A stretch of DNA of 64,000 nucleotides from Sagittula marina (GTDB taxonomy: Bacteria > Pseudomonadota > Alphaproteobacteria > Rhodobacterales > Rhodobacteraceae), in NCBI RefSeq assembly GCF_014196795.1, contig NZ_JACIEJ010000004.1, forward strand, positions 310,001 through 374,000, written 5' to 3'. This document shows positions 54,967-62,989 of the stretch, piece after piece (position 1 is the stretch's first letter; each line of letters opens with the position of its first letter). The notes below the pieces were generated by a model. The model was not told the DNA's origin, made no database searches, and saw nothing but the letters and a program-made list of their open reading frames with translations. A program made the translations under genes and the position numbers.

Positions 54967-55364
54967 CCCTCTTCACACGCGTCCAGAGGATCAGCTTTGG
55001 CGATTGCGACCCGGCAGGCATCGTCTATTACCCGAATTATTTCAGGTGGATGGACGAGACATTCCAAGCCTATCTGGCCGAGCGCGCCGATGGGCACAAG
55101 GCACTGTGCGAACGACTTCAATCGCGCGGCTTCGGGCTGATGGAGGCGACACTGGCCTTTCGATCCCCCGGCCTGGAGGGGCAAACGATCACCTATGCCC
55201 TGACAGAGATCATCTGGTCGTCTCGCAGCTTTGAACTGACCTATCGCGCGACAGACGGTGACCGCCTGCTGCTCGAAGGCCGCGAACGGCGCGGTGTCTT
55301 CGTGGACCGCGACGGGCGTCTGGCTGCCGGGGAGGTGGCGGCGCTGCGCGACCTGCTGGTCTGA
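54963..55364 (+). CDS. acyl-CoA thioesterase, 4HBT/YbgC-like
   Basis: The 133-residue hotdog-fold protein has FGDCDPAGIVYYPNYFRWMD near the N terminus. The catalytic Asp of DPAGIVYYPNYFxWMD is conserved with 4-hydroxybenzoyl-CoA thioesterase and YbgC. Its ATG overlaps the stop of the SMC-type ATPase gene (ATGA), so it is in the nuclease/ATPase operon; the reason for the association is not evident. It probably hydrolyses aromatic or short-chain acyl-CoA in the cytoplasm. Confidence 0.88.
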   Translation: MTLFTRVQRISFGDCDPAGIVYYPNYFRWMDETFQAYLAERADGHKALCERLQSRGFGLMEATLAFRSPGLEGQTITYALTEIIWSSRSFELTYRATDGDRLLLEGRERRGVFVDRDGRLAAGEVAALRDLLV

Positions 55365-55411
55365 AACACCGCTCGCAATGGTATTTTCCAGATACGGCTG
55401 CTGCACCGCAC

Positions 55412-55432
55412 ATTACACGCATTAAGTGTAAT
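55412..55432. promoter_or_regulatory. inverted repeat ATTACAC-N7-GTGTAAT
   Basis: This perfect 7-base inverted repeat with a 7-base spacer has the geometry of a dimeric repressor or LysR/TetR-type operator. It lies 28 bases upstream of the frame starting at 55460. Confidence 0.5.
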
Positions 55433-55459
55433 CTGGGTTCACATCTCGCGAGGCCTGAA

Positions 55460-55831
55460 ATGGTCCAACGTCGCGTTATTGCCTATTTCATGCATGAGGA
55501 GGAGGATGCCGCCACGCAGTCCCTCCTTTCCAATGACACCGCAATGCAAAGCTTTCTCCTCGGGATTATTGACGATGCCGCTCTGACGGCACGGGGCCTG
55601 TGGATGGCGCGGATCATTGCAGGCAACCTGCTTGGCGACGGTCATGTTTTTACGCTGGTCACCACCGGGCAACGGGTGCCCGATTTCGCCGTTAACGAAG
55701 ACGGCGGGCAACATAGATCAGCCGCCTGCCCGCTTGCTTTGGGATGTGCAGGCCAAGACGCGGGACGCGCGCGGGCTCCTGTCGATCCGCCCAAAGTCAG
55801 AGTGCCACCAGCGCCATCACGCCGAAACTGA
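55460..55831 (+). pseudogene. possible truncated gene
   Basis: The frame begins at an ATG with GAGGCC six bases upstream. The first half (VQRRVIAYFMHEEEDAATQS, then SFLLGIIDDAALTARG) reads like a structured domain, but the second half turns into Arg/Pro/Ala-rich noise. This suggests a frameshift or loss of the 3' end at about 55660. The N-terminal part vaguely recalls small leader or inhibitor domains of subtilase-like proteins, but I do not assert a family. Confidence 0.4.
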
Positions 55832-56188
55832 AGGAAAGGCACCACCAACGCCATCAGCATCGGCGCCGCGCAGAAAAGTGCGCACCAACCTGCGTGCCGC
55901 CCCCGTACGCGCCGCGCAGGTCGTTGTCCTGCGTCCGGCCAAGGTCGGGCGCGCATGGCATCGGTTCAGTGCCTGCTGCCGCATCGGCGCAACCGGCCAC
56001 ACGACCGCATAGACCGCCGCCAAGGCGACACCCGAGACACCGCCTACGCCACTTGGTCCGCTGTCACAGTGCTCAGCGCGTCGCCCGTGCAAAAGTCAGA
56101 AGGCCGAGCCTTGCTGCGCCAAGCGCCAAAACCCCGCAACAGGCTCCAGACACCGCACCAATGTGACGCTGCATCAGCCGCCTTGGTG

Positions 56189-56682
56189 TTAGACGCTGAT
56201 CGCACTGACGGTGGCATCGGCCTCCTCGGGGTTATTTTCCGTCGGCACCAGTTTCACGTGGCCCTCGCCTGCGGCCAGTTTCCCCGACATGTGCAGGCGG
56301 TCGAATACATTCGTCACTTCAAGCACGTAGGTCATACCATTGCCGGCATGTGCCCCGTCCGGATCGCTGGCCAGTGATGCCCCGAACAGCGACATGGTGC
56401 CTGCAAGATGTTCCGGGCGATTTTGGCGCCCCTTCCCGGTGGAAAGGCCACATAGACCTGAAAGACCACTGCGTCCGCCCGGCTGCGCACGTTCTCAAGG
56501 TTCAGGAAAATACGATCCGGTGTGCCGGTCCCCTCATGACAACGCATTGCGAAACAATGTTCCGACAAAGGATGCAAGTTCCGTCGGGCATAGTGCTTCA
56601 GCAAATGACCGGGGTCGTCAAAGGCGGCTTGCAGTTGAGCGGGCTTGGACTGGTCAGTGCCGAATTGCAGTACTGCGTCACA
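56189..56682 (-). pseudogene. C-terminal remnant of a tyrosinase/polyphenol-oxidase-family gene
   Basis: Two frames on the minus strand encode consecutive pieces. The first (about 56682-56400) has QAAFDDPGHLLKHYARRN and RIFLNLENVRSRADAVVFQV. The second (56395-56189) has SLFGASLASDPDGAHAGNGM, TYVLEVTNVFDRLHMSGKLA and ends TVSAISV. Together they match the C-terminal beta-sandwich found after the copper domain in tyrosinase-family proteins (RxFLNLENVxG..A..FxVYVN, then SLFG..ASxPDGAHAGNGxTxVLxVT). A frameshift and probable small deletion at about 56400 separate them, and the copper-binding histidine region is absent. This is a degraded gene. Confidence 0.6.
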
Positions 56683-57310
56683 CTGGAAAAATGACCTTGG
56701 CGGTGAGCAATTCGCTTCGGGGTTCGCAACGGCCGGTATATCTGTTCATCCCCTCGCGGGACATCCTTGCGTGGCGCCCTTCAGGACAATGAACGGCGCC
56801 TACGGCACCCGCGAGTGTTACGGTGCCATGCATTGCGCACCAAGGCGACCCCCGGGCGGTGAGATAGGTTGAACGGGCACTCCCGCAAAGACGAAATGGA
56901 TACCAGCGCCGAAGTCGCGTTGTGGCGAAACACCGTGTGACTCGTTCTTTGCGAATCCCCTGCCGGTCAGCGGATGCACTGCTTGGCCAGCGGCCGGTAG
57001 CCGGTGGCACCGAGACCTGATTGCAGAGTGGCTGACCCTCAGGAGCGTGTTGCCGGAACGAACCGCTTCTTCACATTCGATAGAGCCGAAACGGAAGACG
57101 TGTCTCTGAGGACAAAGGGATACAAGGCCGCAACTTATGCAACAGAGTTTCCAGAATGGTCACTTGCGCCCTGCCCGAACACGATCCGCAAACTTGCAGC
57201 GAATTGAAACGCTCCGCCCTGCGGGTTGAAGCCGCATATCCCGGATGACCGACCAGCGGTCACTCGGCGCGTTTCACGAACGGCAGGTTTGGATTGTCCA
57301 AGCGGACAAC

Positions 57311-58345
57311 TCATTGTCGCTTGTTGCGCCGCGCCTTGGTGGCCTTGTTGCCACGCGGCCCGGACAGTTGCCGTGTGTTGGTCGAATTTTCGCTGGAGAG
57401 CTTAGACCAACGGTCGAGACGTGCCTGATCGAGAGTTCCGGCTGCTACCGCGGCCTGAACCGCACAGCCCGGTTCCACGGCATGGGTGCAGTCCCTGAAC
57501 CGGCAGTCGTGGGCCAATGCGACGATCTCTGCGAACAACACATCAAGCCCGGATGAAACGTCGCTCACTTGCACTGTGCGCATGCCTGGCGTGTCGATGA
57601 CCCACCCGCCACCGACGATCGCATGAAGCGAGCGCGACGTTGTCGTGTGGCGCCCCTTGTCGTCGGACGCGCGTACAGGGCCGGTCGGCTGGACCTCCTC
57701 GGGAGACTTGTCAGAGAGCATGTTCAACAACGTCGATTTGCCCACCCCGGACGATCCGACAAGGGCTATGGTCTGTCCCAAACCGCACCAAGGCGCCAGG
57801 ATCTGCACCGCTTCCGGCAGCTTTGCATTGACCAAGAGAACATCAAGATCACGCTGAAGCGCTTTTGTTTGGCTTAAGTATGGAGCGGTATCGGCGACCA
57901 TGTCGATCTTCGTCAAAACGATCACGGGGACAATGCCAGCTTCGTTTGCCATGGCAAGGTACCGCTCCAGACGTGCCGGATTGAAATCATCATTGCAGGA
58001 CGTCACGATGAAGACCGTATCTACGTTGGCGGCGATCAGCTGCCGGGGCCGGTCCCCCTCGGTTCGCCGCTCCAGCAGAGTATTCCTTTCCAATCGCCGC
58101 ACCAGAACCATCGTCGCGGGGTCCACCAGAACCCAATCCCCGACGGCGAAAGCCATTGTAGAAACGCCCTCCGGCAGACCGATCCTTTCAGTTCCTGCCC
58201 CGGTCTCCACAGTCAACCTGCTGCGATGGACTGTTGCGATGCGCATCTTGGCAAGATCCGCGTCGGCTGGCGCAAGCTGATTGGCGAAATACGAGGACCA
58301 GCCAAGTCTGGCCAAGGGTGCCGATGGGTCAGAGGAATGTGTCAC
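57311..58345 (-). CDS. rsgA: ribosome small subunit-dependent GTPase A
   Basis: The 344-residue circularly permuted GTPase matures the 30S subunit. An N-terminal OB domain (about 35-85) is followed by G4 (VLTKIDM), G1 (GSSGVGKST), G2 region (RASDDKGRHTTT) and G3 (VIDTPGMR), then a C-terminal zinc domain with CRFRDCTHAVEPGCAVQAAV (C-x4-C-x-H-x5-C pattern). Order and length match RsgA. An atypical N terminus (SDPSAPLARLGWSSYFANQL) is common in the RsgA variants that act as auxiliary copies. The upstream region contains the IS3 remnant. Confidence 0.92.
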   Translation of the reverse strand: MTHSSDPSAPLARLGWSSYFANQLAPADADLAKMRIATVHRSRLTVETGAGTERIGLPEGVSTMAFAVGDWVLVDPATMVLVRRLERNTLLERRTEGDRPRQLIAANVDTVFIVTSCNDDFNPARLERYLAMANEAGIVPVIVLTKIDMVADTAPYLSQTKALQRDLDVLLVNAKLPEAVQILAPWCGLGQTIALVGSSGVGKSTLLNMLSDKSPEEVQPTGPVRASDDKGRHTTTSRSLHAIVGGGWVIDTPGMRTVQVSDVSSGLDVLFAEIVALAHDCRFRDCTHAVEPGCAVQAAVAAGTLDQARLDRWSKLSSENSTNTRQLSGPRGNKATKARRNKRQ

Positions 58346-59333
58346 GAGGTCTCACATGATATCGTTTCAGGATCTGCGCAGGCTTTTGGGAGAAGTCAGA
58401 ACTGGCTCGGTTAAGCAGAACAGGTTCAGGGCGTTCTCCAAGTGGTTTTCGCCTCGGTTGCTCTGTTGCCGCATCCGGCACCGGCTGTTTGAAGTTGGCC
58501 TGATCCGGGGTCTTCCCGTCAAGCGATGAATGGGGCCGCCGGGTGTTGTAGAAGCCGGGATAGTAGATAGGCTGGCAAAGCCCCGCAGGTAGACCTCCTT
58601 GAATTTGATGATCCGCCAGAGGCGTTCGACAACGGCATTGTCCTGCCAAGCTACTTTGGCATCTATTACCGGCAGGTGATGGCATGCAATCACCGAGATG
58701 CATGCCAATCTCGCTTTTCCGGCGCACCAGAACCTCGATAAGTTCAGTTGATGTGACTTGGCCGCTTTGATCCAGCAGTCCGCCTCGAGCGCCATCGACA
58801 CCCGCCCGCACAGCACGCGCCTGCTGAACCAGTCCAACACGGCAGATAGATTAGGGCTCGCGCCATGGGAACTTCGGTGAGGTCCATGGCTCAGACATGG
58901 TTGGGCCGGGTGTTGGGCAACTTTCCGGACAGATGGGGGAGGCCTTGCGCCCCGGTGACGGTTTCGAGGTCGCGGGAAGCGATAAAGCGCCTCCCCCCAC
59001 CCGTTTCACCCCCTGCCCGGCAATGCATCGCGACGCGATGACACGGCAGCCACCGCGCGTTTCGCTTTGAAGAACGGGCCGTGGGTCCGGCGAGGTTGTC
59101 TTGCCATAGTCTCCTCCTCGCTCGCAGCATCATGCTGCTGTTGCGCGGGAAACCCACTTGATCTTGGCTGTTCCGTTTTCCGGACTTACCTTTGTTAAGC
59201 GGCTCTGCAAGAGGTCGTTTTTGAGACAACTGAAACTATGGAACAAAAGCTATTCACTCGCGTTGCATGACGATGCATAACGGGCAAGGTCATTTTACAA
59301 TGACCGGGTAATACAAGCAGGTCAGATACCCTC
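58346..59333. other. region occupied by a degenerate insertion sequence
   Basis: The 988 bases between rsgA and ktrA are mostly IS3-family debris (58396-59107 or slightly beyond). The remaining 59108-59333 contains the probable ktrA promoter; TTGCATGACGATGCATAACG near 59262 includes TGCAT repeats but no assignable boxes. Confidence 0.6.
58396..59107 (-). mobile_element. degenerate IS3-family insertion sequence (orfA/orfB remnants)
   Basis: Minus-strand order is preserved. An orfA start at 59107 (MARQPRRTHGPFFKAKRAVA, after GAGGAG) shifts frame and breaks. Pieces of orfB follow in changing frames: KLPNTRPNHV, a stop where Trp is expected, then AMDLTEVPMARALIYL, LDWFSRRVL, WQDNAVVERLWRIIKFKEVY and FYNTRRPHSSLDGKTPDQAN. 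These are the hallmark segments of the IS3-family DDE transposase, including the glutamate of VERLW. Much of the middle is deleted and at least three frameshifts and a nonsense codon are seen, so it is inactive. The right-end sequence TCAGAACTGGCTCGG (58396 on) may be the terminal repeat; a weak partner GAGACAACTGA is at 59223. Confidence 0.85.
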
Positions 59334-59999
59334 ATGGCAAAAAACAGTAGCCGCACATTCGGCGTCATTGGTCTTGGAAACTTTGGCAGCACCGTGGCGA
59401 ACGAACTGCAGCGTTTCGGAAACCATGTGATCGGTATCGATATCGATGAGGCGAGAGTTGCCCGGCATGCAGAGAACTTGTCGCAAGCCTTGATCGTGGA
59501 CGCCCGCGATGATCTTGCGCTGCGCGAAGCCGGAATGGCGGATTGCGCCATCGGTCTGGTCGCGATGGGCTCTGACCTGGAAGCGAGCATTCTTGCCGCG
59601 ATAAACCTCAAATTGATCGGTGTGCCGATCGTCTGGGCAAAGGCAACCACCAAGACGCACCACCGCATCTTGAGCAAGCTTGGCGTGGATCGCATCGTGC
59701 ATCCCGAGGTCGAAGTGGGCCAGCACATTGCACAGGTTCTTCACAACCCTCTGGTGCGGGATTACGTCAGTCTCGGCAATGGCTACCATGTGGTGAATTT
59801 CCGAATTCCCGAGAGCCTCGAGGGGAAATCCTTATCGGATCTGAAGCATAAATCCGGCTTTGATCTGCGCTGTATCGGCGTGATGCGCGGGACCGAATTT
59901 CTGGGGCAGGATGGCAGTGATTGCGCGCTGGAGCGTGATGACCTTCTCTTGCTGTTGGGTCAGCGCAAGAACCTGCGCGATTTCGCCGGTAGCCTGTGA
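59334..59999 (+). CDS. ktrA: K+ uptake regulatory subunit KtrA/TrkA-like (RCK)
   Basis: The 221-residue cytoplasmic protein has an RCK_N Rossmann domain (FGVIGLGNFGSTVANELQRF, about 9-28) that binds nucleotides, and an RCK_C domain from about 138 (FRIPESLEGKSLSDL, LERDDLLLLLG). Length fits KtrA rather than the double-length TrkA. It gates the KtrB channel subunit downstream. Its TGA overlaps the GTG start of ktrB (GTGA), so they are coupled. Confidence 0.92.
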   Translation: MAKNSSRTFGVIGLGNFGSTVANELQRFGNHVIGIDIDEARVARHAENLSQALIVDARDDLALREAGMADCAIGLVAMGSDLEASILAAINLKLIGVPIVWAKATTKTHHRILSKLGVDRIVHPEVEVGQHIAQVLHNPLVRDYVSLGNGYHVVNFRIPESLEGKSLSDLKHKSGFDLRCIGVMRGTEFLGQDGSDCALERDDLLLLLGQRKNLRDFAGSL

Positions 60000-61345
60000 A
60001 TACCCGGCGCCGCTTCATGCGTAAATTACGGTTCAGCAGGTCCATCAACCTGTCCCCTCCCGCTATCCTGGTATTGGCCTATACCGTTTTCATCTTCCTT
60101 GGCGCGCTGGTGCTGTGGTTGCCGATCTCGCACACAGGCGACATTGGCTTCAGTGAAGCGATCTTCACGTCGACCTCTGCCGTGACGGTGACAGGATTGG
60201 TGCTTGCCGATACGGGATCGGCTTTCACCGGATTTGGCCAGGCAGTCATCGCAATTATGATCCAGCTCGGTGGCCTCGGGTTGATGACAACAGCCGTGCT
60301 GGTGCTTGGGGCGCTTGGCATTCAGGTTGGCATGCCCCAGCGCATGATCCTGCGCGAAGAGGTAAACCAGACCTCTTTGTCAAATCTCATGGTTCTGGTG
60401 CGGATCATCCTTGTCATCGCAATGGTCTGCCAGACCATAGGTGCCATCCTCCTCGCGTTTGTATTTGTCCCGCAATACGGGTGGAACGGGTTGTGGCAAG
60501 CGGTGTTCCATTCGATCTCCGCCTTCAACAACGCGGGTTTTGCGCTTCACCCTGACAGTCTATCGCAATGGGTCGGCAACCCGCTGATCAACATCGTGAT
60601 CCCGCTGCTGTTCATTTTTGGCGGAATCGGATTCATCGTTCTGGGCGATATCTATCAGAAACGAAACTGGACGCGGCTGACGCTGCATACAAAATTGATG
60701 CTGATCGGCACGCTTATCCTCATCCTTTGGGGCAGCATTGCGTTCGGTGTCCTGGAATGGTCCAATCCCGAAACACTCGGCACACTCAGCACTGGCGAAA
60801 AGCTTTGGGCCAGCTGGTTTCAGGGCGTGACCCCCCGCACCGCCGGTTTCAACACGATCAACACAGGCGGCATGCACGACAGCTCGACCTTGTTGACAAT
60901 GACCCTGATGGTCGTGGGTGGCGGCAGCACATCCACCGCAGGCGGGATCAAGGTGACGACTTTGGCCGTTCTTCTGTTGGCAACAGTCGCTTTCTTCCGC
61001 AGGCGGACAGTGCTTCATGCCTTTGGTCGGTCCATCGGGCTGGAGGAAGTCATGAAGGTCATGGCGCTGACCACCATTTCCATGTTGCTCGTGCTGACAA
61101 GCATTTTCATTGTCTCGATCAGCCATGATGGTAATTTCATGGACCTGGCTTTTGAAGTCACATCAGCCTTTGGCACTGTCGGCTTGTCGCGTGGTGCGAC
61201 AGCTGAGCTGGACGGGTTTGGTCGCGCAATCATTATATTCGTGATGTTTCTTGGCCGCGTCGGCCCGCTTGCCATCGGGTTTTTCCTTGCGACCCGCAGT
61301 GTCCCACGTGTGAAATACCCCTCAGGCCAGATCTATCTGGGATAG
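59996..61345 (+). CDS. ktrB: K+ transporter channel subunit KtrB/TrkH-like
   Basis: The 449-residue membrane protein has the four pore-loop repeats with filter glycines in TSTSAVTVTGLVL, SISAFNNAGFAL, GVTPRTAGFNTI and EVTSAFGTVGLS. The GGGSTSTAGGIKVTT segment after the third repeat is typical of the intramembrane loop of KtrB/TrkH. It imports K+ (probably Na+-coupled in the Ktr type). The GTG start overlaps the ktrA stop. No osmotic or pH regulator gene is adjacent. Confidence 0.93.
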   Translation: MNTRRRFMRKLRFSRSINLSPPAILVLAYTVFIFLGALVLWLPISHTGDIGFSEAIFTSTSAVTVTGLVLADTGSAFTGFGQAVIAIMIQLGGLGLMTTAVLVLGALGIQVGMPQRMILREEVNQTSLSNLMVLVRIILVIAMVCQTIGAILLAFVFVPQYGWNGLWQAVFHSISAFNNAGFALHPDSLSQWVGNPLINIVIPLLFIFGGIGFIVLGDIYQKRNWTRLTLHTKLMLIGTLILILWGSIAFGVLEWSNPETLGTLSTGEKLWASWFQGVTPRTAGFNTINTGGMHDSSTLLTMTLMVVGGGSTSTAGGIKVTTLAVLLLATVAFFRRRTVLHAFGRSIGLEEVMKVMALTTISMLLVLTSIFIVSISHDGNFMDLAFEVTSAFGTVGLSRGATAELDGFGRAIIIFVMFLGRVGPLAIGFFLATRSVPRVKYPSGQIYLG

Positions 61346-61963
61346 AAGGGTGGCCGTTCCCTTAACCCGATAGGGCGCCTCGTGTCCTGGATACGTTCAA
61401 TACACGCTCGTGTTTGGGAAAGGTGCAAACGGCGCCTATTGGTGTCACCAAAAAAAGCCTTCAATCTCTGTGTGATTGCTAAAGGGCTGAGGCTGTCTTT
61501 GGTCGCAGGCACCCGTGCAAATCGCAGCATCGGAAAAATGGGTGCGAAGCTGTCCTGCGGCGCAACCATCCCGAAGCAGCGCGTCTTGCTCTCATGCAAT
61601 TCGTCCTCGCGCAGCATCGTACGACATGGATGGCTCAAAAGCAGGCTTTCATGCCGTTCGCGCTCCGCTTGATCGCGCGGCGTCTGAGCGGCCTCCGGGA
61701 CAACCTGTTGAGTGGCCGTCTTTCGTTGCGCGATAGCTGAACCAGCGATCTGTGCACTTCGAAGCAGACAGAGGCATCTTTTTGTGCCCGCCCTTGCCCA
61801 GCAAAGGCTCCAAGAAATGCGAGGCTGGCTTCGTTTCAAACCCACATGCTTATGACCCAATGCAGTGTCCGGGTGATTTTTCGAGGCGGCTTACGAGAGT
61901 GTTGCTAAAAATCATATTATATGATTTTCTTTTTTATGGCTTCGGCCTCAACGGGAGGAAATC
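61346..61963. promoter_or_regulatory. upstream region of the sugar-binding protein gene
   Basis: This 618-base stretch has no recognisable gene. The part at 61905-61935 (AAAATCATATTATATGATTT) is strikingly AT-rich for the window and is the probable promoter/operator of the transporter operon. ATCATATTATATGAT within it is a near-perfect inverted repeat (ATCATAT..ATATGAT). Confidence 0.5.
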
Positions 61964-62908
61964 ATGAAAGAATATGTTCTCGGCGCAGCCTTTGCTGTGC
62001 TCTCTACAGGTGCGCCCGCACAAACGATCGGCTTTTCCCAGATCGGTTCGGAATCGGGTTGGCGTGCCGCGGAAACAACCGTGACCCAGCAGGAGGCGGA
62101 AAAGCGCGGTATCGACCTGCGGTTCTCGGACGCTCAGCAGCGCCAAGAGAACCAGATCGCGGCGATCAGGTCCTATGTTGCCCAGGGCGTCGACGCCATC
62201 CTGCTTGCTCCGGTCGTGGCGACCGGCTGGGATAGCGTGCTGGAAGAGGCCAAGGAAGCCGAGATCCCGGTCGTCCTGCTCGACCGGCGGGTTGACAGCT
62301 CCGAAGACCTTTACCTGACCGCCGTGGGCTCGGACCTCGTGCACGAGGGCGAGGTCGCCGGCCAGTGGCTCGTCGACAACAAGCCCGAAGGCGAATGCCG
62401 CGTGGTCGAACTTCAGGGCACCACAGGCTCGTCGCCCGCGATCGACCGAGCCACCGGCTTTCGCACCGGCATCGAGGGCAGCGACGACATCGAGATCGTG
62501 CGCAGCCAGACCGGCGACTTTACGCGGTCAGGTGGCAAGGAAGTCATGGAAAGCTTCCTGCAGGCCGAAGGCGGCGGCGACAACATCTGCGCACTCTACG
62601 CCCACAACGATGACATGGCGCTCGGTGCGATCCAGGCGATCAAGGAAGCAGGCATAGATCCGGGCGACGATATCCTGATCGTGTCGATCGACGCGGTGCC
62701 GGACATTTTCCTCGCCATTGCCGAGGGCGACGCCAACGCAACCGTGGAACTGACGCCGAACATGGCCGGCCCGGCCTTCGACGCGCTCGACGCCTACCTC
62801 ACCGATGGCGTTGCGCCGACGAAATTCATCCAGACGGAGTCCGCGCTCTACACCCAGGGCGACGATCCGATGGCAGAGTACGAAGCCCGCAAGGATCTTG
62901 GCTACTGA
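61964..62908 (+). CDS. sugar ABC transporter substrate-binding protein, YtfQ-like
   Basis: The 314-residue family-2 periplasmic binding protein has a signal peptide (about 1-20) and the YtfQ-type start TIGFSQIGSESGWRAAETTV. Other motifs are QENQIAAIRSYVAQGVDAIL, VVLLDRRVDSSEDLYLTAVG and ALYAHNDDMALGAIQAIKEA. YtfQ binds galactofuranose in E. coli; the ligand here is inferred only as a furanose or pyranose sugar. GGGAGGAAATC precedes the ATG. It heads a rightward operon with the ATPase. Confidence 0.88.
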   Translation: MKEYVLGAAFAVLSTGAPAQTIGFSQIGSESGWRAAETTVTQQEAEKRGIDLRFSDAQQRQENQIAAIRSYVAQGVDAILLAPVVATGWDSVLEEAKEAEIPVVLLDRRVDSSEDLYLTAVGSDLVHEGEVAGQWLVDNKPEGECRVVELQGTTGSSPAIDRATGFRTGIEGSDDIEIVRSQTGDFTRSGGKEVMESFLQAEGGGDNICALYAHNDDMALGAIQAIKEAGIDPGDDILIVSIDAVPDIFLAIAEGDANATVELTPNMAGPAFDALDAYLTDGVAPTKFIQTESALYTQGDDPMAEYEARKDLGY

Positions 62909-62940
62909 CAGAGCCAGGTCACAAGCGCCCTGCGCTTTAA

Positions 62941-62967
62941 TGCGGGGCACCCGCGTGGTGCCCCGCA
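62941..62967 (+). terminator. hairpin between binding-protein and ATPase genes
   Basis: TGCGGGGCAC and GTGCCCCGCA are exact inverted repeats with a 7-base loop. There is no T-run, so it is more likely an mRNA-stabilising or attenuating stem than a full terminator. Confidence 0.55.
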
Positions 62968-62989
62968 GACGCATGAGGAAAGGCCTCGC

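Larger units (their letters stand above)
55365..57310. other. 1.9-kb zone of decayed genes
   Basis: No intact, recognisable gene spans this stretch. It holds an operator-like inverted repeat at 55412, a short frame from 55460 that may be a broken gene, scattered hydrophobic fragments on the minus strand around 55640-56090, and a tyrosinase-family remnant at 56189-56682. From 56700 to 57310 I recognise nothing. Confidence 0.6.
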
